Assembly (NCBI RefSeq): GCF_012033735.1
Contig: NZ_JAAVJD010000035.1
Location: forward strand, 1-34,388
Direction: 5' to 3'
Source of the DNA: Streptomyces lonarensis
GTDB taxonomy: Bacteria; Actinomycetota; Actinomycetes; Streptomycetales; Streptomycetaceae
DNA: 34,388 nucleotides
Under the pieces are notes generated by a model. It saw nothing but the letters and a program-made list of their open reading frames with translations. It was not told the DNA's origin and did no database searches. Position 1 is the first letter of the stretch. Each line of letters opens with the position of its first letter. A program made the position numbers and the translations under genes. Positions 17,354 through 26,012 of the stretch are shown in pieces.

Positions 17354-18465
17354 GACAGCTGCTCCGCGGTGTAGTACCCCTCGTCCACCAGCAGGTCGGT
17401 GTTGTCGGCGTCGACGCTCACTGGGTCCAGCAGGAATGCGGGGACCACCTTGACGCCGTTGTCGTAGTCGGTGGTGTTGTTGTACTCGGGCTCCTCGTCG
17501 TTGAGCAGCGCGTCACCCATCAGCACCGCCTGTTCGGCGAGTTTGCGGGTGTCCTTGAAGACGGTCTGCTGCTGGGCGCCGGCCAGGATCGACTTGACGG
17601 AGGCCAGCTCGGCGTCCTGGCCGGTCACCACCGGGTACGGGCGGGACTCGGTGCCGTAACCCGCGCTGCGCAGCGCGGAGATGATGCCGATCGACATGCC
17701 GTCGTAGGGCGAGAGCACCGCGTCGATCGCGGTGGAGCCGTAGTGGCGGCTGATCAGGTCGTCCATCCGCTTCTGGGCGGTGCCGCCGTCCCACTGCTGG
17801 GTGGTGGCCTGGTTCATGCGGGTCTGGCCGCTGAGCACCTCCAGCCGGCCGTCCTCGAAGTAGGGCTCCAGTACGGCCATCGCGCCGTCCCAGAAGTACT
17901 TGGTGTTGTTGTCGTCGCTGGAGCCGGCGAACAGCTCGATCGTCCGCCGCGTGTCGTCGTCCTCGTCGTCGAGTCCCAGCGCCTCGACCAGGTAGGTGGC
18001 CTGCAGCCGTCCGACGCGCTCGTTGTCGAAGGAGGCGTAGGAGTCGACGTTGTCGGTCCCCAGGATCAGCCGGTCGTAGGAGATGACGCGGGTGCCCGCA
18101 TCGCTCGCCCGCTGCAGCACGTCCGTCAGGGCGGAGCCGTCGATGGCGGCCACCACGAGCAGTTGGTGGCCCTTGGTGATCATGTTCTCGATCTGGGCGA
18201 CCTGGTTCTCCACCTTGTTGTCGCCGTACTGCAGGTCGGTCTCGTAACCGGCGGCCTCGAACTGCTCCGCCATGTTGGAGCCGTCCATGATCCAGCGTTC
18301 CGAGGCCTTGGTGGGCATCGCGAGCCCCACGGTGGAGCCCTGGCCCGCGTCGGGCACGTAGCGGCTGCCGCCGCGTGCCTCCTGGCCGCAGGCGGTGAGG
18401 AGGCCGAGAAGCGCGGCCGCGGTGACCGCTGCGAGTGTCGGAGTGAGAGGGGTGCGCGTGCGCAT
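17350..18465 (-). CDS. chvE: Sugar-binding lipoprotein of ABC transporter (ChvE-like)
   Basis: A 371-residue substrate-binding protein. Residues 1-25 are a lipoprotein signal with lipobox LTAC (Cys26), so it is anchored outside the membrane. The mature part is a periplasmic-binding-protein type I fold for sugars, with VGLAMPTKASERWIMDGSNM, the hinge-region VISYDRLILGTDNVDSYASFDN and PVVTGQDAELASVKSI, all typical of the ChvE/multiple monosaccharide group. The ATG at 18465 has an AAAGGA ribosome site. It is the first gene of the chvE-mmsA-mmsB operon. L-arabinose as ligand is inferred from the araBDA genes and the shared operator. Confidence 0.93.
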   Translation of the reverse strand: MRTRTPLTPTLAAVTAAALLGLLTACGQEARGGSRYVPDAGQGSTVGLAMPTKASERWIMDGSNMAEQFEAAGYETDLQYGDNKVENQVAQIENMITKGHQLLVVAAIDGSALTDVLQRASDAGTRVISYDRLILGTDNVDSYASFDNERVGRLQATYLVEALGLDDEDDDTRRTIELFAGSSDDNNTKYFWDGAMAVLEPYFEDGRLEVLSGQTRMNQATTQQWDGGTAQKRMDDLISRHYGSTAIDAVLSPYDGMSIGIISALRSAGYGTESRPYPVVTGQDAELASVKSILAGAQQQTVFKDTRKLAEQAVLMGDALLNDEEPEYNNTTDYDNGVKVVPAFLLDPVSVDADNTDLLVDEGYYTAEQLS

Positions 18466-18842
18466 GACGTCCGTTCCTTTCCGGCGGCCGGGACGCGCCG
18501 CGGGCCGTCAGCGCCGCACCCGGGGCCGGAGCGGCCCGGCGCGCGCGGTGGGCGCGGGGTCGCTCCGGCCCGGGCGCGAGGCGCCGGGCGGTCGTGCGCG
18601 GCCTCGTCCGGGGCCGGCTGTCCGATCGGGGGAGGGGCCGGGTGGAGCTGTCTGACGCGTGGAGCGGTGGCGTGCGGCGGTGGTCCGCGGCGGCCCCGCG
18701 GGGGCAGCGCCGCGCCCCGGGCCCACCCATGGCCCGATGGCATCGGCCACCCACCCCCGACGGGACAGCCGCGAGGACACCGAGCCGTCGGCGGCTCGGC
18801 GCGGCGGCTCACGGCAGAGTGACCTCGGTCACTCACTCTGTC
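18466..18842 (-). other. Long untranslated leader of the transporter operon
   Basis: The predicted transcript starts near 18843, leaving about 375 bases before the chvE start codon. The open frames here are arginine/proline-rich and look like shadows. GC-rich dyads are plentiful, but I could not recognise a known riboswitch class. Confidence 0.4.
18817..18834. promoter_or_regulatory. Second dyad next to the transporter promoter
   Basis: GAGTGACC and GGTCACTC are exact inverted repeats around a two-base centre. An overlapping wider dyad pairs CAGAGTGA (18815-18822) with TCACTCTG (18833-18840). It begins just downstream of the predicted transcription start, so it may bind a second regulator or fold in the mRNA. 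Confidence 0.45.
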
Positions 18843-18845
18843 GCA

Positions 18846-18859
18846 TGTGAACGCTAACA
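18846..18859. promoter_or_regulatory. LacI-type operator of the transporter operon
   Basis: TGTGAACGCTAACA matches the araB operator at 12 of 14 positions, including the CGCTAACA half-site. It overlaps the -10 element of the promoter described next. This supports control by the same LacI-family protein. Confidence 0.8.
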
Positions 18860-18879
18860 GCATCACTTTGGGTGCTCAA
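18851..18879 (-). promoter_or_regulatory. Promoter of chvE-mmsA-mmsB
   Basis: On the minus strand, a -35 TTGAGC (18874-18879) and a -10 TAGCGT (18851-18856) are 17 bases apart, a good fit to the main vegetative sigma factor consensus. The -10 lies inside the operator. Confidence 0.65.
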
Positions 18880-18968
18880 TGGATCAGACGAGCCGGATCT
18901 GGGGTGCTCCGCAACGCCGCTGGTCGCGGGCGGTCGTGGTCCGGACCACGGGCCCGGTGCAGCGCGAA

Positions 18969-19009
18969 AGGGCCCGTGCGCCGTGGGAGTACCACGGTGC
19001 ACGGGCCCT
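18969..19009 (-). terminator. Terminator of the pectate lyase gene
   Basis: An 18-base-pair stem (18969-18986 with 18992-19009, one G-U type pair) and a five-base loop lie 18 bases past the lyase stop, followed on the minus strand by TTT. Confidence 0.8.
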
Positions 19010-19027
19010 CGGTCGGGCGTCGGTCGG

Positions 19028-21457
19028 TCAGCGGCGGCTGCCGTCGAGCGCGCCCACGTGGGAGCGCCTGGTGCCGCCCTTGTTCAGGTCGCTGCCGCGC
19101 ACCGGGCGCAGGAAGTCACCGTGCACCGGTGTCCCGTTCGCGGCGCGCTGGTAGCTCTCGGGCAGTGTCAGCGAACGGAAGTCCGTCGCGCGGGGAGCGA
19201 GCGAGCCGTCCTCGTTGGCGGCGCGCACGCCGTCGAACAGGACGTTGCTGCGGTCCACGTCCCCGGAGACGAAGTCTGCCGCCGGCTGCTCGCCGCCGCG
19301 CCCGCCCGGGGTGCGGAAGGAGAGGTTGTTGCGGAAGACCCCCTGCTCGGACTCGTCGAAGTAGGGGTTGAAGCGGAAGATGAAGTTGAAGCGCCCGTTG
19401 TCGAAGCTGGTGTTGTTGTCGAGCTGGAGGCGGCCGGGGTTGAAGTTGTCGGTGAAGCCGTCCATGCCGTTGTCGTAAGCGATGTTCCCGCGCACGACGT
19501 GCGCCACGGGCAGCCCCTCGCCGCCGAGCTTGAAGCCGTTGCCGATGCTGCCGCCAGGGCCGTAGCCGTTGCTGAGGCGGCCGTTGGAGTGGGCGACGTT
19601 GTTCTCCAGCGTGATCGGCAGGTTCGGACCCTCGTTGGTCCGGTTGTACAGGTCCCAGCCGTCGTCGATGTTGTGGTGCGAGATGTTGCCGCGGAAGACG
19701 TTGCCCGCGCCGACGCCGAGCTTGGCGGCGAAGCCGTCCGCGTCGATGTCGCTCGGATCGCGGTTGTCGTGGGACTCGCTGCCGACGATCAGGTTGTGGG
19801 AGGGCCACAGGTCCGGGTTGTCGCCGCCGCCGCTGAGCTGGAATCCGGTGTTGCCGTTGAAGTTGAACGTCATGCCGCTGATGGTGTTGTGACTGCCGCT
19901 CACCCGCATCGCGTTGTTGACCGCGCGGGTGACCTGGACGTCCTCGAACCGCCAGTGGTGTGCGTCGAGCCGGACCACGACGGGGAGCGCGTCGCGGCCG
20001 TCGATGACGACCTCCTGTCCGCGGTAGGGACGCACCGTCTTGGCCTTGTTGCGCAGCCCGCTGTAGGAGGCGTCCAGCGCCAGCGTCCCGGTCGGCTCGT
20101 AGATGCCGCCGTGCAGCAGGACCGTACCGCCCGGGGCGACGTACCGCAGGGCGGTGCCGATGTCGACGGGGCGGGCGGCGGTGCCCGCAGCCTGCGCGGT
20201 GCCCGCGGGGGAGGCGTGCACCGTCCGGCCGTCGCCGCGCTCACCGTACTCGCGCCGGGTGACGTTCAGTTCGCGGACCACCGGGGTGGAGGGCGTGGCC
20301 GTGGGGGTGAAGGTCAGCGTCAGTTCGGCGCCGCCGCCGCGCAGCGGCACGTTCTTGCTGTAGACCTCGTGCGCCTTCAGCCGCTTCTTGGCCACCCGCT
20401 TGCCGCGCTCGTCGGTGACCACCAGCTCGCCCGCCTGGTTGGGACGCGTCTGGAGGGTGTAGACCCGCGCGCTGGTCTCGGTCGGGGAGAGCATGGTGAG
20501 GGAGGGCTGTTCCGGCTGCGGCTCCACCGGGGTGCGCGGCGCGGTGTCGGCGGCGCTCACCTCCAGCTGGGCGTTCTCGACCGTGATCTTGGCGTTGCGG
20601 GCGGCGTAGAAGCCGACGAACATCCGGTCGGGGTCGATGTCCTGGACCCAGTCCGCCCCGTCCACCCGCTGTTCGAAGGTGGCGGGCTCACCGGCGTGGG
20701 TGAACGTCGCCGCCATGACGAACTCGGTGTCCGTGCGCTCCAGGCGGAGCGAGACGGGGGTGCCGACGGGCAGCGCGTAGCGCGAGTCGGTGGTGAAGGT
20801 CCGGGCCGACAGCGAGCTGCCCGGGTTCCCCCACGGCTCGACGACCCCGGTGCGGTGGATGGCGCTGGTCCCCGCGCGCATCATGCCGGTGGCGAAGATG
20901 TTGGAGGCCGCGGGTACCTCCTCGAACCCGTCGACCATCGGGTCCTGCCGGGGGGCGCCGATCACGTCGCGCACCATGAGTCCGGCGCTGTCCTGGCTGT
21001 TCGGGGCGGCGCCCGTCTCCGGTCCGAACTGCTCGACGGTCATGTCCGCGGTGAGGACGAAGTTGTCCGTCCCGGGGTCGAGGACCGTGTGGTAGAAGGT
21101 CAGGCCGTCGTGGCCCTGTGCCAGCTTGCCGCCGCGGCTCTCCAGGGTGATGCGCCCCTCGACGGTGCCGGGCACCTCGGGCTCCGCGTAGTTGACCCCC
21201 ACCTTGTCGGGGAGCACGTTGGAGGCGAAGTTGAGGTCCGTGGACTGGCCGAAGGTGACCGCCTGCCAGGTGGGCGCCTCCGTGGTGTCGACCGCGGCCG
21301 TCGCCTCCGCCGGCCGGGCGGTCGCCGGGGCGGTGCCGGCCGCCAGGGTGCCCGCGGTCAGGACGGCGGTGAGCAGCGCACCGGTCCCGGCCCGGGTGAA
21401 CCGGGACCGGCGTGCGGCGCCGGACGGCGGCTCGGTGGGTCTTGTCGTCAACCTCAT
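19028..21457 (-). CDS. Secreted family-9 pectate lyase with N-terminal lectin-like region
   Basis: An 809-residue secreted protein. Residues 1-50 form a long signal peptide with twin arginines (AARRSRFTRAG), a hydrophobic core (ALLTAVLTAGTLAAG) and ATA-like cleavage sites. Residues about 60-300 look like a jelly-roll/concanavalin-type module of unclear ligand. From about 410 on it is a right-handed parallel beta-helix of polysaccharide lyase family 9. Expected calcium ligands are Asp574 (DADGFAAKL), Asp598, Asp599 and Asp602 (DDGWDLY). The proton-abstracting Lys643 is in GNGFKLGG. It would cut pectate chains outside the cell by beta-elimination. The ATG at 21457 has an AGGGAG ribosome site. 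It is monocistronic, with a LacI-type palindrome upstream. The PL9 call is strong; product pattern is not deducible. Confidence 0.92.
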   Translation of the reverse strand: MRLTTRPTEPPSGAARRSRFTRAGTGALLTAVLTAGTLAAGTAPATARPAEATAAVDTTEAPTWQAVTFGQSTDLNFASNVLPDKVGVNYAEPEVPGTVEGRITLESRGGKLAQGHDGLTFYHTVLDPGTDNFVLTADMTVEQFGPETGAAPNSQDSAGLMVRDVIGAPRQDPMVDGFEEVPAASNIFATGMMRAGTSAIHRTGVVEPWGNPGSSLSARTFTTDSRYALPVGTPVSLRLERTDTEFVMAATFTHAGEPATFEQRVDGADWVQDIDPDRMFVGFYAARNAKITVENAQLEVSAADTAPRTPVEPQPEQPSLTMLSPTETSARVYTLQTRPNQAGELVVTDERGKRVAKKRLKAHEVYSKNVPLRGGGAELTLTFTPTATPSTPVVRELNVTRREYGERGDGRTVHASPAGTAQAAGTAARPVDIGTALRYVAPGGTVLLHGGIYEPTGTLALDASYSGLRNKAKTVRPYRGQEVVIDGRDALPVVVRLDAHHWRFEDVQVTRAVNNAMRVSGSHNTISGMTFNFNGNTGFQLSGGGDNPDLWPSHNLIVGSESHDNRDPSDIDADGFAAKLGVGAGNVFRGNISHHNIDDGWDLYNRTNEGPNLPITLENNVAHSNGRLSNGYGPGGSIGNGFKLGGEGLPVAHVVRGNIAYDNGMDGFTDNFNPGRLQLDNNTSFDNGRFNFIFRFNPYFDESEQGVFRNNLSFRTPGGRGGEQPAADFVSGDVDRSNVLFDGVRAANEDGSLAPRATDFRSLTLPESYQRAANGTPVHGDFLRPVRGSDLNKGGTRRSHVGALDGSRR

Positions 21458-21576
21458 CGTCAACTCCCTTAGGGCAGGCCGAGCTCCGGCCCTCGCGGCC
21501 CGAGGGGCGGTCGGCTGCCTCCGTGCTGGTTGGCCGCGCACAGTCAAGAGCCGAACAGAGGTCCAGGTCAACAGCT

Positions 21577-21590
21577 AGGAAGCGCTTTCT
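21577..21590. promoter_or_regulatory. Putative LacI-family operator upstream of the pectate lyase
   Basis: AGGAAGCGCTTTCT is a 14-base palindrome with one mismatched pair and a central CG, about 120 bases before the lyase start. It differs from the arabinose operators and resembles sites of other actinomycete sugar repressors, so a regulator encoded elsewhere is likely. Confidence 0.6.
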
Positions 21591-21686
21591 TCAACGGGAG
21601 GCCGTCGGAGCTGCCGCGGCGTCGTCACCGGTGGTGCTGCTGTGACGGGAGACGGCGGGAAAGAGGCGGCGGACAGCCGGACCGGG

Positions 21687-21705
21687 GGCCGGGCGCGCCC
21701 CGGCC
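21687..21705 (-). terminator. Hairpin after the large SpoIIE phosphatase gene
   Basis: GGCCGGG and CCCGGCC form a seven-base-pair stem around a five-base loop directly past the stop codon at 21707. It is short but well placed. Confidence 0.45.
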
Positions 21706-21706
21706 G

Positions 21707-24658
21707 TCACTCCGCGGGGCGGCCGTCGGCTTCCGGCAGGGGCTGCTCGGTCCAGATGGTCTTGCCCGCCACGCTGTAGCGCGCGCCCCAGCGATGGGTG
21801 AGCGCGCTCACCAGCTGGAGTCCGCGGCCGCCCTCGTCCGTGTCGGCCGCCCGGCGGACGTGCGGGGTGGTGAGACTGCCGTCCGAGACCTCGCAGACCA
21901 GGCTCCGGCCGCGCAGCAGCCGCAGCGTCACCGGTTCCTGCGCGTGCCGCACGACGTTGGCGACCAGCTCGCTCACCACCAGCTCGGTGGTCATCACGAG
22001 ATCCTCCAGCCCCCAGCGCGTCAGCTGCGCGCGAATCATCTCCCGTGCCCGGGAGGCGGCCTCGGGCTCGGCCGACAACGGCCAGACGGCGACGTTCTCC
22101 GAGGTCAGAGCGTGGGTGCGGGCCAGCAGCAGCGCGGCGTCGTCCCGGCGGTTGCGCAGCGTCGCGGTGAGGGAGCCGACCAGCGCGTCGCAGAGCGCGT
22201 CGAGCCCCTCCGCCCCCTCGGCCGTGTCCCCCTCGGCCGCGTCCCGCTCCCGGCGGTCGGCGGTCTCCGCCAGCAGCCGGGTGAACCGCACCACCGATGC
22301 GTCGATGTCGTGCCCGTGCGACTCCACCAACCCGTCGGTGAAGAGGGCCAGCAGGCTCCCGTCCGGGACCTCGGCACGCAGCACGTCGAACGGGGGCGTG
22401 GCCGCGCCCAGGGGCGCGTTGGCGGGCACCCGGGGGACGTGCGCCGAGCCGTCGGGCCGGACCACCACCGGCGGCAGATGACCGGCCGAGGCGAAGTCGC
22501 ACATCCGGGACGTCGGGTCGTAGACGGCGTACAGGCAGGTGGCGTAGAAGTCGTCGCCCAACTCGCTGACGAGGTCGTTGAGGTGGGTGAGGATCTCGTC
22601 CGGCGGGAGCTCCAACTCGCTGAGGGTGCGGACCGCGGTGCGCAGCCGGCCCATGGTCGCCGCCTCGGAGATGCCGTGGCCCATCACGTCGCCGATCACC
22701 AGCGCGGCGCGCTCGGCCGACAGCGGGATCACGTCGTACCAGTCGCCGCCGATGTCCAACCGCCGGTCGGCGGGCAGGTACCGCGCCGCGGTGTCGACCG
22801 CGGGCACCGTCGGCAGGCGCTGCGGAAGGAGGCCACGCTGCAGTTCCTGGGCCCGTTCGTGCTCGGCGTCGTACAGCCGGGCGCGTTCCAGCGCCTGGGC
22901 GAGCAGCCCGCAGAGCGCCGCCAGCACGCTGCGGTCCTCACGGCGGGGAGCGTCCTGCACCGGGAAGGCCAGCAGGCAGCAGCCGGTGACCCGGCCCGAG
23001 ACGACCAGCGGCAGGAAGGCCCAGGACCGGTCGCCGCCGGCCGTCAGCGGACCGGCGGACCGGGGGTAGCGGCGCCGGTACTCGGCGGGCGACCCGAGGA
23101 AGAGCGGGGTGCGGCGCTCGACGGTGTCGGCCAGCGGCGAGGGGCCCTCGCCCTCGGCCCACAGCGCCGCCGGCTCCCCGGCGGCGTACCCGAGCGAGCC
23201 CACCACCCCCGCGGAGCCGCCGGCGAGGGTGATGATCGCCATGCGGACGGCGCCGAACGGGCGCAGCACGTGCTCCGCCGTGGCCCGGACGACGTCGTCC
23301 ATGGTGATCGCCTCGGCGAGCGCGCCCGTCAGCCGCGCGATGTGCGCCGACTGCTCGGCGGACTCCCGCGCCGCGCTCCGGCGTTCGGCGTCCCGGCGCC
23401 GAGCCTCCGTGATGTCCGTGGAGTAGACCGTGAGTCCCTGCGGGACCGGCACCAGCCGGAGGTGGTACCAGCGGCCGCTCTCCGTCGGCCGCACGTCGAC
23501 ACCGGCCGGGGCGTTCTCGGCGACCGCCCGGCGGCAGGCGTCCTCGAACCCCGGGGCCCGCCCGGCGGGAAGGTCCCACAGCAACCGGTCGCCGGTGGCG
23601 GGCACCGGGCCCAGGGCCCGGTCGGCCTCGGCGTTGACGAACATGATGCGCCACTCCGAGTCCACCGCCAGGAAGCCGTCGGTCATGTGGCGCAGCGCGT
23701 CGTCCACGGCGTCCCGCGCCACCCGGGTGCGGGTGGTGTCCCACACGGTCCCGACCAGATGGCCCGGGCCCCCGTCGTCCCCCGGGACGACCCGCCCCCG
23801 CGACTGCACCCACCCGGTGGTGCCGTCCGGGCGGCGGATTCGGTACTCCACCCCGTACAGACTCCGGGTGCGGATGGCCTCCTCGGTGTCGGCCATGACC
23901 CACGGCAGGTCGTCGGGGTGGACGAGGTCGACCCATGACCCGATCCGCACCTGCGTCTGGTGCGGTTCCATCCCCAGGACCCGCGTCGCCTGCACGTCGT
24001 AGCGGAGCTCGCCGGTGCGGATGTTCCAGTCCCAGGAACCGACACTGACCGACCGCGCGGCCTCGCTCAGCGGCGAGGTGTGGGCCTGCGCCGGCCATGC
24101 GGCGGGCGAGGCGACGTGGTCGGCGGAGAGCGAGCGGGCCAGCCGCTCCGACACCGGGGCGGCGATCTCGCCCAGCAACGCGCGGTCGTCGGCGTCCGGC
24201 TCCGCGAGGCAGATGACGGAGAGCGTCCCGAGGGCGCGCCGCGGCGTGGCGATCGGCACGACGAGGACGCCCGCGATCTCCGCGTACGCGGCGGCACCGC
24301 CTGCCACGTGGTCCGCGTCGGCGGCCGCGTACCAGCGGCTGCCCGCCGCGTGGGCGCGTGCCCCGTTGGCGTCGCCGTCCGCATCGTCCGGCGGCGCCCG
24401 CCCGACGATGCGCTCGTGGAAGCCGCGCGCCTCGGTTTCCGGAAGCCCGTCGACGACGACCAGGCGCAGCTCCGAGCCCTCCCAGGGGCCGGTCAGGTGC
24501 GCCACCCCGCCGAGGCCGCCGACCCCCGCGACCGCGTGGTGCAGCGCGAACTCCAGCGCCTCGGTCTCGGTGGCCTGCTCCACGAACGCCCGCACCACAC
24601 CGAGTCGCGCGCGGCGCGGCGGGTCCCGCGGCGGGTCCGCCCGCCGCACGCCGCTCAC
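21707..24658 (-). CDS. Multi-sensor SpoIIE/PP2C phosphatase with RsbW-like ATPase domain
   Basis: A 983-residue cytoplasmic regulator. Domain order: GAF (about 20-180), PAS (200-310, with SWDWNIRTGELRYD and the PAC-type RRPDGTTGWV), PAS (320-425), GAF (440-590), SpoIIE/RsbU phosphatase (615-845) and an RsbW-like histidine-kinase-type ATPase (860-975). The phosphatase metal residues are visible in GGDWYD (637-642), GDVMGHG (656-662), FTDGL (about 773-777) and RRDDAALL (about 837-844). The ATPase N-box is ELVANVVRH. Such proteins act in partner switching, dephosphorylating an anti-anti-sigma factor; no cognate STAS protein lies in the window. GTG 24658 follows a GAGG site; an ATG at 24871 would add 71 low-complexity residues. 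Confidence 0.88.
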   Translation of the reverse strand: MSGVRRADPPRDPPRRARLGVVRAFVEQATETEALEFALHHAVAGVGGLGGVAHLTGPWEGSELRLVVVDGLPETEARGFHERIVGRAPPDDADGDANGARAHAAGSRWYAAADADHVAGGAAAYAEIAGVLVVPIATPRRALGTLSVICLAEPDADDRALLGEIAAPVSERLARSLSADHVASPAAWPAQAHTSPLSEAARSVSVGSWDWNIRTGELRYDVQATRVLGMEPHQTQVRIGSWVDLVHPDDLPWVMADTEEAIRTRSLYGVEYRIRRPDGTTGWVQSRGRVVPGDDGGPGHLVGTVWDTTRTRVARDAVDDALRHMTDGFLAVDSEWRIMFVNAEADRALGPVPATGDRLLWDLPAGRAPGFEDACRRAVAENAPAGVDVRPTESGRWYHLRLVPVPQGLTVYSTDITEARRRDAERRSAARESAEQSAHIARLTGALAEAITMDDVVRATAEHVLRPFGAVRMAIITLAGGSAGVVGSLGYAAGEPAALWAEGEGPSPLADTVERRTPLFLGSPAEYRRRYPRSAGPLTAGGDRSWAFLPLVVSGRVTGCCLLAFPVQDAPRREDRSVLAALCGLLAQALERARLYDAEHERAQELQRGLLPQRLPTVPAVDTAARYLPADRRLDIGGDWYDVIPLSAERAALVIGDVMGHGISEAATMGRLRTAVRTLSELELPPDEILTHLNDLVSELGDDFYATCLYAVYDPTSRMCDFASAGHLPPVVVRPDGSAHVPRVPANAPLGAATPPFDVLRAEVPDGSLLALFTDGLVESHGHDIDASVVRFTRLLAETADRRERDAAEGDTAEGAEGLDALCDALVGSLTATLRNRRDDAALLLARTHALTSENVAVWPLSAEPEAASRAREMIRAQLTRWGLEDLVMTTELVVSELVANVVRHAQEPVTLRLLRGRSLVCEVSDGSLTTPHVRRAADTDEGGRGLQLVSALTHRWGARYSVAGKTIWTEQPLPEADGRPAE

Positions 24659-24936
24659 CGCGATCGCCTCGGCGGACCCGGCGCTGCCGCCAACCGGCGG
24701 TCGGGCCACGCGGACGCGGGCCCGGCCGGCCCGCCGCGCCGCGCCGGAACGGACCGGACCCGTCCCGGCGATGCCGCCCTGCGGCTCCAGGTGCTGATCA
24801 TGGCGCTTCCACTCCGGTCGACACCGCCTGTTCCGTGCTCGCGGCCCCACCTGTTGCGTCGCTGTCCTCATGGTCCGGCCCGGGGCCGCCGCGCGCCACC
24901 CGGCACGGGGCGGCGCCGGGCGCCGGACGACACCTC

Positions 24937-25317
24937 TCAGAGGGACCAGCGGCGCTGCGGCGGGTCGACCAGGGTCTCCGTGACCGTCTGCCCGCGGTCG
25001 AGCGCCGCGACGATGACGAACCACTGCCCCGCGTACGGCTCCCCGTCCGCCCCCGTCGGTACCGAGTCCACCAGCCGCCGCAGCTCCTCCAGCGTGACCG
25101 GCCGCCTCCCCGGCCACGGCAGTGTCGCCCCGCGCGGCGACGCGCGGTGCTCCGTCCAGAACGCCCTCAACCGCATCACCTCCGCGCTCGCGCGTTGCTG
25201 CGCCTCGCGGCCCATCCCGACACCCCACTTCCACGGGCCGATGCTCCGGCGCGCCACCTCGCGCGCGTGCCACGGCGTGCTGAGGGGCGCACCCCCCGTG
25301 TGCTGCCCGGGCCGCAC
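24937..25317 (-). CDS. Conserved-looking hypothetical protein
   Basis: Up to 126 residues, with no family I can name. The part from residue 35 on (ATG 25215) reads like a real soluble protein: a helical GREAQQRASAEVMRLRAFW, a proline-containing TLPWPGRRPVTLEELRRLVD and a C-terminal strand-like AGQWFVIVAALDRGQTVTETLVD. The start is unresolved: GTG 25317, GTG 25248 or ATG 25215, none with a strong ribosome site. The segment STPWHAREVARRSIGPWKWG upstream of 25215 does not look random, so a longer form is favoured. It sits between the large phosphatase and the DinB-like gene on the same strand. Confidence 0.5.
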   Translation of the reverse strand: MRPGQHTGGAPLSTPWHAREVARRSIGPWKWGVGMGREAQQRASAEVMRLRAFWTEHRASPRGATLPWPGRRPVTLEELRRLVDSVPTGADGEPYAGQWFVIVAALDRGQTVTETLVDPPQRRWSL

Positions 25318-25431
25318 AGCGTCCGAGCCCGGGCGGGCACGCCCCGAAGGGGGATCATAACCGAGCGGAGTCCCCCGTCCGGGGGGTCGGAGCCGTGCAG
25401 CGGCGGGTTCCGGACGCGACGAGCCGGGGTC

Positions 25432-25941
25432 TCAGGGGGCGAGCAGCAGCCCCCGCAGGTACGCCGCCTGGCCGGCGTGCTCCAGGTCGTCGGCGAGCAC
25501 GCTGACCAGCCTCGCCCCCAGGGTCACCGGGGGGTCCCAGCCCTCGTCGACCACCCGGTCGAGGTCGTCCGCGGCGAGGCCGCCGAGGAACGCCCGCGAC
25601 TGCCGGTGCACCGCGTCGAAGTACCCGGTCAGCAGCTCGCCCGTGTCCACCACGACCTTCGCCACGTCGTCCGACCCGTGCCCGTACCCCGTGTCGTCCG
25701 CCGGCAGGTCGAGGGCGAACCGGTCGCGCCAGCCGCCGGACGACCACTCCTGTTCCCGACCCGCCACCTCCGAGACGTGGTCGTCCTGCACGCGGGTCAG
25801 GTGCCACACCAGCCAGCTGATCGAGTTGACGCCGGGGGCGGGCCGGTGGTTCAGGGTGTCCGGCGCGAGGTCGGCGACGACCGCGTGCACCGTCTCCCGG
25901 ATGCGGTCGTAACCGTCGATGAGGATGTCGTTGGCATGCAT
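25432..25941 (-). CDS. DinB-like (DUF664) metal-binding protein
   Basis: A 169-residue four-helix-bundle protein of the DinB/YfiT superfamily. The three expected metal-ligand histidines are visible: two in WHLTRVQDDH near residues 46-55 and one in DDLEHAGQAAYLRG near the C-terminus. Members include thiol-dependent S-transferases (mycothiol in actinomycetes), but this one cannot be assigned a reaction. The ATG at 25941 starts MHANDILIDGYDRI, a typical first helix. It is on the same strand as TauE/SafE 70 bases upstream and could be co-transcribed with it. Confidence 0.9.
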   Translation of the reverse strand: MHANDILIDGYDRIRETVHAVVADLAPDTLNHRPAPGVNSISWLVWHLTRVQDDHVSEVAGREQEWSSGGWRDRFALDLPADDTGYGHGSDDVAKVVVDTGELLTGYFDAVHRQSRAFLGGLAADDLDRVVDEGWDPPVTLGARLVSVLADDLEHAGQAAYLRGLLLAP

Positions 25942-26012
25942 GCCCGCATCATCGCCCCGCGCGGACCGCCCGCGAGGGAACCGCCGGCGCCGTGTCGGCC
26001 CCGGCGCCGCGC

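Noticed and set aside
24659..24871. N-terminal extension of the large phosphatase from ATG 24871
   Set aside because: The 71 added residues are Arg/Gly-rich without domain character, and the GTG at 24658 has a better-placed ribosome site. It is kept only as an alternative.
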